From: Cytidiella melzeri
Lineage: Eukaryota; Basidiomycota; Agaricomycetes; Polyporales; Irpicaceae
Direction of reading: 5' to 3'
Assembly: GCA_022592445.1 (NCBI GenBank)
Contig: JABYQR010000531.1
Location: 1-22,491 of the forward strand
Length of the DNA: 22,491 bases
Positions 1 through 7,602 of this stretch are shown here, in pieces. Within the stretch, counting starts at the first letter, position 1. Every line of letters begins with the position of its first letter. The notes under the pieces were generated by a model. That model searched no databases, was not told the DNA's origin, and saw nothing but the letters and a program-made list of their open reading frames with translations. Made by a program: the position numbers and the translations under genes.

Positions 1-900
1 AGATGAAGGGACAGCAAGGATGTGGGGAACGGGCAAGGGGACGGTACAAGGTGAATCTTGAAGCTTGGTGGGCAACCCGAAAACGCTCGTAGAGAACTCA
101 GGAGAACTCGGAAGCGTAAACGCACGAGCAGCCGTCTGGTTTCGTTGTTCTTTGTCGGTTTTCTTGGATCCGAGGACACGAGGAGAGACAGCATAGACAG
201 AGGGAGGTGGAAAACATGAGAACGAGATCCCTTGGAATCTGGAGGAAAAGATGCAAGACACGCTGATGAGGGCGAAGACGCTGAGGAGGAACAAACCAAA
301 TTAGTGCGAGAGCGTCTCAAGTGGGACAGTGAAGTAGGGCACAATGAGAATCTTTAGCGTGCATGACGGCTGCTGATATCGACGAAGGCCAGGGGAATGA
401 ACAACACGCGCAAAGACCCGCAGCGTCAACGCAGCTTGAGCTTGCTACGCACCGACTACGAGAGTCCTCTACGCCGATCGATGTACAGTTCATTGTAGGC
501 CAAGAATAGTTTGCGAGACGTGGTGAAGCGGTGTGAATAAGCAATATATACGATGCGTGGTTGACGGACGGTTCGCTGAGAAAGGATGGATATGTCGTTG
601 TGTGTGTGGAAAATCGCGAAAGAAATGTCGAAACTGAGGCGGTGCGAATGTGTTAATGAGGAGACCGAAATCCCGGAAAGCGACGACGATGAGGCGAGAG
701 AATACTGGACGTGCTGCTTTTCGACAAGAGAGGGAAAGTGTATGCACCTCGGGCTTGGGAAAGGAATACCCATGTCGAACGCTATGCGCACATTGTGCAG
801 CAGCCCAGGTAAGCAATAGGACATGGGACAGCGAGGGATGAAGCTGGTATTGAGAGGTTGGGAAGCCATCGACCTGTCTTTCTATGCTTGCGCATGCTCT
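1..900. other. no gene recognised
   Basis: I see no convincing gene here. Short open frames exist on both strands, for example minus 456-869 and plus 586-819, but they overlap one another, show no family motif and have no supporting intron or start context. It may be host intergenic DNA or eroded repeat. Confidence 0.4.
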
Positions 901-1339
901 CTAGTGCGTAGTCACCTTCAGGAAAGGCCCCGAATAATCAGATGAGGGGTAGACGTACACCACGCGATTCGACTTTGCAGCCCACCTAGGATGCGCCACA
1001 GCACAGATCGACCCATACGGCGCAGACTGGTAGCCCGAGTCGTTTCCATGCTCCACGTGCGACTGGAAGTAGGATCGGCAGTGTCCTGGGATCTTTCCGA
1101 CAGCCAATTGATTTTAAGTTAAGGATTGCGAACGCGAGTGAACGGCAGGAGCAGGGGAGAACCCGTAACCATTGACAACTAGCTAGGTAGTGGCATGCAT
1201 AGGAACGTAAGAGTGCCTTTGGGATCTGCTCGTCCGTGCGGCAGATTTGCTGACTGATGTCCAGGGCCTGGCGAAAGGGGGCAAGCGGAAGAGGTGGTGC
1301 AACTGCAATAATCACAAGCAGCATGTATGGTGGCGACAT
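901..1339 (-). pseudogene. possible decayed or intron-split gene, secreted-protein-like
   Basis: On the minus strand an ATG at 1337-1339 opens a frame whose first ~20 residues are strongly hydrophobic (MLLVIIAVAPPLPLAP), like a signal peptide. A second minus-strand frame, ending at a TAG at 901-903, holds a hydrophilic stretch rich in Tyr, Ser and aromatics (motifs SAPYGSICAVAHPRW and VVYVYPSSDYSG) that looks more like a folded protein than random sequence. The two frames differ by one base, so either an intron lies between about 1110 and 1240 or the gene is broken. I do not recognise the family. If real, the hAT element lies about 120 bp upstream of its start. All of this is inference from composition. 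Confidence 0.2.
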
Positions 1340-1459
1340 GTTGCGGTATGTGCGAGATACTGCGCCTGGGATCTTATCTTGTCACGCACGAGGGGCTCAT
1401 ACGCTACGGGAATCCGCTTTGCATGCGGTGGCAGCACCTTGCTAGCGTCACTACGCAAT

Positions 1460-1467
1460 GCCTGCAC
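1460..1467. repeat. hAT target-site duplication, left copy
   Basis: GCCTGCAC abuts the left inverted repeat and is repeated exactly at 5661-5668. Eight bases is the target duplication length characteristic of hAT transposases. Confidence 0.93.
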
Positions 1468-1487
1468 TACAGCGCCGGGGTAAACTG
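1468..1487 (+). repeat. hAT left terminal inverted repeat
   Basis: TACAGCGCCGGGGTAAACTG. It pairs with the reverse complement of 5641-5660, with mismatches only at positions 7 and 9 of the repeat. Confidence 0.93.
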
Positions 1488-1491
1488 GTAG

Positions 1492-1568
1492 GTTAATAAC
1501 CTTGGGTTATTAACAAGGATAAATAACACGTTATCAACCCGATGGTCAGTAGAGGTCGGATTAATAAC
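1492..1568 (+). promoter_or_regulatory. left subterminal repeats, probable transposase-binding region
   Basis: The motif GTTAATAAC (reverse complement GTTATTAAC) occurs at 1492-1500 and 1506-1514. Together these form a 10-bp-arm palindrome with a 3-nt spacer (1492-1514). Near-copies follow at 1530-1538 (GTTATCAAC) and 1560-1568 (ATTAATAAC). The same motif sits at the other end of the element. Short subterminal repeats bind the BED finger of hAT transposases in known members such as Ac; the role here is inferred. Confidence 0.65.
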
Positions 1569-1800
1569 TTGACAAGCGCCCACCCGCCGTCAATGTCAAG
1601 ATACATGCGGCCCGCGAAAATTGTAAGGTCAAACGAGGCTGAGGCCATTTATAACGTAGTAACAAAATTTTGTAGTTTAATAGTCAGACAATAAGCCTGA
1701 GCCCATAGTCCTTAGTAAATAGTAAGCCTTTGCTTTTACCTGCACCCGCCGCTCGAATTCTGGCTCTGCCGCACATCCTGCAACCTACCCCTATCCAACT

Positions 1801-4800
1801 ATGGGCGAGCTAGCCAACTCAGAAAAAATTAACACCAAGCTTCACACACTTGGCAGCCTGTTGTCTTCACTACCTGCCTCCATTCCTAATGGTAATCGTT
1901 ATTACAACTTTGAGGAGTTTACTCCGAATCAAACCGACATCGACGACTACGGCGATGAGGGAGCGTTGAACCATGCTATGGAGGTCACCTTTTGCCCGCA
2001 GGGGCGTCAGAACAGCCTGATCATCTTCAAGGAGCAGGGCCCGGGACTGGTAGCCATTGTGTACACCCTCAAGGCCTACCTGACCCGATATCCACTGAGC
2101 GCGGTCCTCCTTAATTGGGTTGAGGATTTGACCAATGCGGCAAAGAGTGCTATTGGGGAAGGCAGTGTTACACACTTTGTAAGTTCTTATTGTACTGTGA
2201 CAGAGAATAGCACTCACGAGATGATTACCAGTCAATGACAGGCAGCATGCCAGTCCGTGATGGATGGCAGCCCGGTGTCAATGTGGCAGATGCACCACTG
2301 AACTCAGTGGGCTCAAAGTCCGTATACGATATTCTCGGTAAGCAGCTGTTGGAGCGGTCGGACAACATCACAAGAAACGTCACAGGCCATAAACGACCAG
2401 CCGCAGGTGCCACCCAGCAGCGCGAGCATCAGAAGGAGACACGTACAGCGAAGAGGGCAAAAAGTACGCACGAGGTCCACGTGAGGGACATTATGGCTCG
2501 TTACGTGGATTGTGATCCTCCTGCAAAGGGGAAAGGTGGTCGGAAGGCAGAACCACTTCTTGAAAAGGTTTCTCAACATGTGAAGCTTGTTGGTGCTGGC
2601 GAGGGGAGTGGTTGGCGCTGCGCAGGTGCAACCGAAGGGTGTATCGCATTCTGGACAGGTCAACGTCAAAGTCATCGGGTTCTGACACATGCTGGGGATT
2701 GCGCGTACCTTCCAGCAGACCTCAAGAGCGCCGTAAACCTGTTGCTCGGCTCCAAATCAGCAATGACGCAGCTGGAAGAGCGTGAAGCATTGATGCTGCC
2801 GTCTGGACAAGCGATTTTGTACCCAAAGGCCAAATCAGATGACAACGTGGAAAAGCTTACTGAACCTCGATCCGCTAAACAACTTGATCACGTAGGGATG
2901 TGGCGACAACATGGGAAGGCGAGCCGTCATCTACAGCACGACGTCAACGTCACGTCTTTTGTTGTTGCTGCTGGAATCCCTCCATCAGTAATTGACTCCT
3001 CTGAGTGGAAGAAGATGTGGGTAAATGCGGATCCTACCTACAAGCCCTTCAGCAGTACTACCCTGGTTGACACTCACATCCCTCGTGAGGCTGGTCGAGT
3101 AAGAACAGAGGTTCTGAAAGTCTTGCAAGCGCCTGGGCATGAAGGTTTAACACTGTCCTTTGACGGTGGTACAACCTGTCGCGTCGATTCAGTCTATACC
3201 ATTCATATCACGACGTCTAGTTGTTTGGTTTACCTGTGGGAGGGACACGAGGCATCAGCGCAGTCGCACACAGGTAACCACCTATCTGAGGAGATCATAA
3301 AGGTGCGTGAAACGTGTTGAATACTGTCAACACAGTCACAAGACGTACCCACATAGGTTCTGAATGCCATTGGACCTACACGGTTTCGCGGGATTGTGTC
3401 AGACAACACAGGGAACACACGACTAGCCCGCACGATGGTCACAAAAGAGTATCGCTGGATTATGAATATTGTCGATGCGCCACATCATCTTCAGCTAATG
3501 CTCAAAGACATTGGTAACCTGCAATATTTCAAAGAGGTCAGTTCATAGTGCATGTGTTATCAAATGATGCTCACGTTGTGCTACGTAGACGATTGAGTGC
3601 TGTCGCCAAACAATCAGATTCTTTCGAAAATCGTTCTATGCAAATGCACACTTACGTGAGAAGCGTAAGGACCTGAATATCAAGACAGGTCTCACCTCGT
3701 TTGGAAAAACGCGCTTCTCAACCGTATACCTATCCGGCTGCTCACTTCGTACAAACCTGCCGGCAATCAAGGCCTTGTGCAATGCGAATACTGTCAAACT
3801 CAAGGTCAGAGCGTCGAACAGTATGATAAACTTGAGAACTGATTTGCATGCAGGCTTACCATAACCACTTCGTCGATGGCTTCGCCAGCACTAATTTCCG
3901 CAACAAGCTTGATGAACTGTTAGTGATACTAGCACCTGGAGCAAAGGCAACAACATGCCTTGAGTCGACACACTCCACTGTTTCAGATGTCTATGTTTTT
4001 TGGCTTGCAACGCTTGCTGAGCTACATGACATTATCACGGACAACCACAACCCAATGCCCAACGACGTGCGGGAAGACATACGGCGCATTGCGAATTTCC
4101 GATGGAAAGGGATGATTGAACAGGCACCTACCGCTGACATATACCACGCAGGCTTCATCCTCGACCCGCGTATGTGGCTGCTGTCTATCTTCAGCTGTTT
4201 GTACAGCTTCACTTACACTCGTGTTCAGGCTATCGTAAATCTGATATCCTTCGCCATACGAACCCAAATCCTCTCATGATTGCGCCGATTCGATTGAACT
4301 CTTCACGACAAGCACCAGTCCCAACCGCGACTCTTCCTGATCCAGTGAGACGGGCAGGGCGGTTCTTGCTGGAGCGCCTACGCATTGAGTACAATGAGTG
4401 CAAGGCACCTATTTGTGGTCTGAGAGAAGATGAGGCTGTCGACTTACTGAAGGACCAAGTCGGCAAATACTATCGAGGCGAGGCCCCATTTGACCGTCCT
4501 ATAACTGGTGAAGAGGGGCCGCGTGAGTGGTGGGAAAGACTGAATCAAGATCGCTCACCTGTTGCTCAGCCTATTGCCGTGCGTAAACTTATAGCTCGCT
4601 AGGGAAACAGCAGTTAACTGATTGCGAGCAGCAACTCGCTACATATTTGATGGGTCTTACGCCAAACTCAATGAGTGATGAGCGAACAGCCTCGTACTTT
4701 ACATGGCAAAACTCTCACCTGCGTGGCGCGCAGAGGGTATCCACCTTGGTTCGCATGGCCCAAATCCAGCAGTTCAAGAAAAATCAAGTCCTGGTTAGTG

Positions 4801-5258
4801 CTATACTACATTCGGTGCAGAGGTTGTACTCACCATATAACCAGGATTCGCACAAGGTCAAGCGGCCGACAGTGAAATTCCGTGATCTTCGTTCGACCCT
4901 TCATGTGCGTCAGGATAGAGATCCTGACCTTCTTGAAGTCCGAGTCGAAGGTGAGGCCGGGAGAGCTGAGGCTGATGACTCGACAGCCAGTGAGGATGAG
5001 ATTGAGAGTGACGAAGGTGGTGACCGAGCAAGCGAAATTGAGGACTTTGCTGAATGGGGAGCTCAGAGTAGACGGACAAGACAAAAGTACGACGATGAAC
5101 TGGGAGAAAGATTTGTCGTGAGCGACATGGCTAACCTTCAATCGCACGCACTCCGGGATTTGCTCTCTGATATACCTCTAGCAACAACAAAGCAACCTCA
5201 ATCAGTCGTTCCAAGGGGCCCGCCGCGTAAGTTGCAGGAGTCTGACTGGACAATGTAG
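1801..5258 (+). CDS. hAT transposase, BED-type zinc finger plus RNase H-like DDE domain, eight exons
   Basis: Predicted exons: 1801-2178, 2232-3302, 3357-3536, 3589-3804, 3854-4169, 4229-4578, 4632-4793, 4845-5258. Together they give 3087 nt (1028 aa plus stop) with no internal stop. Introns are 49-59 bp with GT..AG ends; the 51-bp intron 4794-4844 is a multiple of three with no stop, so it could be retained. Residues ~180-203 are basic (nuclear-signal-like). A BED-like finger has C256, C263, H274, H279 and C283. The catalytic acids are D437 (LSFDGGT; many hATs have DGWT), D499 (VSDNTGN) and E854 (SMSDERTAS). Residues ~838-880 match the hAT C-terminal dimerisation region, followed by an acidic tail. 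The motif usually written CxxH reads DAPHH here, with no Cys. The product would cut and paste the element by binding its ends. Splice sites are inferred from reading frame and homology, without transcript evidence. Confidence 0.9.
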
Positions 5259-5640
5259 AGTACTAGGGAGTAGCGCCGCGAGAGTCCATTAGGGTGTTCG
5301 TTGTCGCACATGCTGTAGCTGTAGTTATGGAAATGGTGGCTGTAATGTCGTTTATGTCGTCGTACAGACTCTACGCAGCGAATAAATTCACTTGCGAGAG
5401 GATGGTGGTCGTCTGAGGTGCGCGGCCGACAGATTGGGCATCAGCGCTGGTCTCCTTATTCGGATAGAGCGGCTGTTGCTGTGACGCAGGTGGCGTCTTG
5501 AAACCGGTGAATCAGTAGTTTCTGCTTTTTTCCTACGTCATAGCGCTTGTCACTGAATTTACTGCTCTGAGTTAATAACCGGGTATTAAACGTATATAAC
5601 TGGGTTATTTGAGTTAATAACGTGAGATATTCCCCCAATA
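5259..5640 (+). other. hAT 3' non-coding region with subterminal repeats
   Basis: There is no coding signal between the transposase stop and the right inverted repeat. GTTAATAAC copies at 5571-5579 and 5613-5621, plus variants between them (5581-5607), mirror the left end. The stretch probably holds the 3' UTR and the right transposase-binding region. Confidence 0.7.
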
Positions 5641-5660
5641 CAGTTTACCCCCGTGCTGTA
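5641..5660 (-). repeat. hAT right terminal inverted repeat
   Basis: CAGTTTACCCCCGTGCTGTA is the inverse of 1468-1487 at 18 of 20 positions. Confidence 0.93.
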
Positions 5661-5668
5661 GCCTGCAC
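5661..5668. repeat. hAT target-site duplication, right copy
   Basis: GCCTGCAC is identical to 1460-1467. Confidence 0.93.
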
Positions 5669-6120
5669 GACTGATGCGTCTCTTGGGGACACTCCTCAAG
5701 ATGCAAACCCTCGTTGTCCAAGTCCGTGTCGAACAAGTCAACATGCTCCTGCCTTTGCTCTCCATCAGTCCCCTTGTCGTCCCATATCCTGTATAAAACA
5801 TATTCTGGAAGTTGCCAATTTTGTAAGTCTAGAGGCACTGAGATACTTCAAGGAGATCTTCAATCACCTCGTCGAGGTGCGAGAGATTGGGAGATGGAAC
5901 ACCGGAGAGGATAGAGAAGTGGATTAGATGTTCATCGGTGTCGACAACAGCACCATTCGTCGATGGAGATCCAACGATCGTGCACGACAAGCTCAAGCGC
6001 CAGTGACTCGTACTTGTTGAGCGGACGTTGAATGTCGTGTGCCTGAGCTCCGAACCTCAGCTCGCGAACATACTTGTTCCCAACGCCTACTAGGCCAAGA
6101 AGACAGAGAGTCGGACTACG
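5669..6120 (-). pseudogene. possible decayed coding fragments, unknown
   Basis: Three minus-strand open stretches look protein-like but lie in different frames: about 6120-5932 (motifs LLGLVGVGNKYVRELRFGAQ, LALELVVHDRWISIDEW), then about 5950-5833 (HLIHFSILSGVPSPNLSHLD), then 5838-5669 (LPEYVLYRIWDDKGTDGEQ). Switches of one base separate them and I see no clean splice sites, so a frameshifted pseudogene is the simplest reading. I do not recognise the family. Chance open frames cannot be excluded. Confidence 0.22.
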
Positions 6121-6402
6121 TTAAAACTATATAATATAATATGATATGATATGTAGTTTCCCACGCCTTACTACAAGGACGCTTTAGGTAGCAGAGTTCC
6201 CACAATCTTAGTATGGGAATTATGCAGCCGTATATGGAAACTCTAGTAGTAACCATCACATTAGCTGAGATGTACAGATATGGGTTGTAGTAGTACTATA
6301 CATATATGTACACCTGTGTTCTAGTAGCATAGGAAATGACATGGAAAGCACGTATGACTCCAGAGGATGCCTAAAGCATACATCTGAGGACAAGTACTAG
6401 CG

Positions 6403-6497
6403 TGAGTCATTTACTCATTATGTACGCCTCTGGTACAAGTGCTGAGCCTAGTCATACAATGAGTCATGCACTTATAGCATGAGTCATGCATGAGTCA
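6403..6497 (+). promoter_or_regulatory. cluster of four TGAGTCA (Gcn4/AP-1-type) sites
   Basis: TGAGTCA occurs at 6403-6409, 6460-6466, 6480-6486 and 6491-6497. The last three are embedded in repeated ATGAGTCATGCA units. This heptamer is the core site of fungal bZIP activators of the Gcn4/CPC1 type. It lies upstream of a TATA box inside a probable U3 region. Regulation is inferred from the site only. Confidence 0.5.
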
Positions 6498-6571
6498 TGC
6501 ACTTAGTAATACAGTAGAATAGCTGAAGTAGACATGTATAGTAGTCGCTTACATAAGTAGATACAGACATG

Positions 6572-6579
6572 TATATAAG
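6572..6579 (+). promoter_or_regulatory. TATA box of the older LTR
   Basis: TATATAAG lies 75 bp downstream of the TGAGTCA cluster and ~50 bp before the point where the LTR is interrupted. Spacing and context fit a promoter. Confidence 0.45.
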
Positions 6580-6623
6580 CAGAGCTGCTGAAGCAGCAAG
6601 AATAATAAGACTCATCTTTGAAG

Positions 6624-6628
6624 CTTAA
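6624..6628. repeat. copia target-site duplication, left copy
   Basis: CTTAA directly precedes the 5' LTR and recurs at 18700-18704 directly after the 3' LTR. Five bases is the normal length for Ty1/copia integrases. Confidence 0.93.
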
Positions 6629-6852
6629 TGTTGAATGACATATCCGGCATAGTTGCCGACAAATATTTTCCTTTCTTTGTTTGCTTCCGCATCAGGCAAC
6701 TGGTGTTTCATGTTTCGTTTCTTCCGTTCTCATTGCCTCACGTATTCGTTTCTTCCGCTCGCACTGCTCTTAGCCTCATACGTGTATCTAGGTTACTTGT
6801 AAGTTTGAACAGCCTTTAGAACTCTCCATAAAACACAAGCGTAGATAGCACA

Positions 6853-6886
6853 CACACTTCAGAGCCTTTACCTACTCTGAAGTGTG
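6853..6886 (+). repeat. perfect 12-bp hairpin inside the LTR
   Basis: CACACTTCAGAG (6853-6864) and its exact reverse complement CTCTGAAGTGTG (6875-6886) flank a 10-nt loop. It is present identically in the 3' LTR, so it belongs to the family. A role in transcript structure or protein binding is possible but unproven. Confidence 0.75.
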
Positions 6887-7020
6887 AGTTCTCTCTCGGA
6901 CTTTTCTTTCTAGTTGTACTCACGTCATCTGTAGTCGTTGACACGTTGTGTCTATTAGGTGACTAAATATGAGAGCCTTTACCTACTCTGAAGTTCGTTG
7001 ACACGTTGTGTCTATTAGGT
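6861..7020 (+). repeat. two interleaved direct repeats within the LTR
   Basis: A 23-bp unit (AGAGCCTTTACCTACTCTGAAGT) occurs at 6861-6883 and 6972-6994. A 26-bp unit (beginning TCGTTGACACG, ending TATTAGGT) occurs at 6935-6960 and 6995-7020, exactly 60 bp apart. The second copies of the two units are directly adjacent. Both pairs are also in the 3' LTR. Confidence 0.8.
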
Positions 7021-7104
7021 ATTCGCGCGCGCTCTCCGATTTGTCCGTTAGAGCCGGCGCTGTAGTCGCCACCTGCGCCACGAAGTTCAGCTCGAACTTC
7101 TTCA

Positions 7105-7118
7105 GGTTATGAGCCCCG
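7105..7118 (+). other. copia primer-binding site (half tRNA-iMet)
   Basis: GGTTATGAGCCCCG immediately follows the LTR end. GGTTATGAGCCC is complementary to the initiator-methionine tRNA anticodon stem-loop (GGGCUCAUAACC), not to a tRNA 3' end. Priming from a tRNA cut in the anticodon loop is established for Drosophila copia and yeast Ty5. The 3' part overlaps an 8-bp hairpin arm (CCCGAGAG at 7115-7122 with CTCTCGGG at 7131-7138). Confidence 0.88.
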
Positions 7119-7157
7119 AGAGGCTCTAATCTCTCGGGAACATCTGGACGCAATCGA

Positions 7158-7298
7158 ATGTCTGAGGACAAAGCCGAGTACTCGCAATTGGCTTGCTACG
7201 GGCTTCATCATTTCTTCGACAAACTCGAGTTTTGCGATCGACATCGAGACCCGAACAAGCTTTGGGAGGTTTGCCAAACTTCTCCGTGTCCAAACTGA
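7158..7298 (+). CDS. possible short upstream ORF in copia leader (46 aa)
   Basis: The first ATG after the hairpin opens a 46-codon frame beginning MSEDKAEYSQLACYG and ending CQTSPCPN, with four cysteines and many charged residues. It lies between primer site and gag in the leader RNA of the uninterrupted element. It could be a leader uORF limiting gag translation or a chance frame. No family is recognised, and comparison with other copies would be needed to call it coding. Confidence 0.25.
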   Translation: MSEDKAEYSQLACYGLHHFFDKLEFCDRHRDPNKLWEVCQTSPCPN

Positions 7299-7431
7299 AA
7301 CACTCACATACCGAGGACGACTCTGATCTCCGACTGGCACGAGGATATCGACATCAGCCAGCTAACGCGCATCAGAAGACAATCCTCGACCGTTCGACCA
7401 ATTACCGCAGGTTGCTCTGACTCTGGCAGTC

Positions 7432-7444
7432 GAGCACCTTCCCA
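7432..7444. repeat. LINE target-site duplication, left copy
   Basis: GAGCACCTTCCCA recurs exactly at 13925-13937, directly after the poly(A) tail. This marks the target in the copia leader. Confidence 0.93.
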
Positions 7445-7602
7445 GGGACCGCGCTTGACTCTTACCACCAACCTCCAACAAAGTTCCCACGCTCGCAAAC
7501 CGAGCTTTTTCAATACAAAAGACACTCACATAGACCACAGTGAGCAACTAAGTGAAAGAAATCATACCTAAGCATCAGTAGCGATACACATCGCCGACGA
7601 GC
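7445..7602 (+). promoter_or_regulatory. LINE 5' UTR, likely internal promoter region
   Basis: 158 bp between the target duplication and the ORF1 ATG, without an upstream ATG in a long frame. Full-length LINEs carry an internal promoter in this region. I see no specific motif that proves it. Confidence 0.5.

Larger units (their letters stand above)
1468..5660 (+). mobile_element. complete autonomous hAT-superfamily DNA transposon
   Basis: A 4193-bp element bounded by 20-bp terminal inverted repeats that match at 18 of 20 positions and flanked by a perfect 8-bp duplication (GCCTGCAC). Subterminal GTTAATAAC-type motifs lie just inside both ends. A single plus-strand transposase gene (1801-5258) fills the interior, with about 330 bp before it and 380 bp after it. 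TIR, 8-bp duplication, BED-like finger and hAT catalytic motifs agree with one another, so the superfamily call is firm. The exact duplication and open gene suggest a fairly recent insertion. Whether it still moves cannot be read from one copy. Confidence 0.95.
6121..6628 (+). mobile_element. older copia-like LTR, 5' part (split by the copia insertion)
   Basis: This A+T-rich stretch has a run of TGAGTCA motifs, a TATATAAG box at 6572-6579 and an AATAATAAG run near 6601, the usual layout of an LTR promoter and R region. It stops exactly at the copia insertion (duplication CTTAA). It resumes at 18705 and, 37 bp further on, meets an initiator-Met half-tRNA primer site at 18742. Primer sites directly follow a 5' LTR, which is the main argument for the call. 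The left boundary is not resolved; the start given is the beginning of the A+T-rich tract. Confidence 0.55.
6629..7104 (+). repeat. copia 5' LTR
   Basis: 476 bp beginning TGTTGAATGACA and ending GAACTTCTTCA. It matches 18224-18699 without indels and with six transitions: 6645/18240, 6654/18249, 6747/18342, 6820/18415, 6837/18432 and 7093/18688. The small open frame at its start (6628-6819) recurs in the 3' LTR only because the LTR is duplicated and is not a gene. Confidence 0.96.

Noticed and set aside
6461..6500. Short repeated ATGAGTCATGCA units as a CRISPR or minisatellite
   Set aside because: Only three irregular copies without regular spacers, in a eukaryotic LTR. Transcription-factor sites explain them better.
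6628..6819. 63-codon frame occurring twice (also 18223-18414)
   Set aside because: Both copies are the start of the copia LTR. The duplication comes from the LTR pair, and the frame carries no protein motif.
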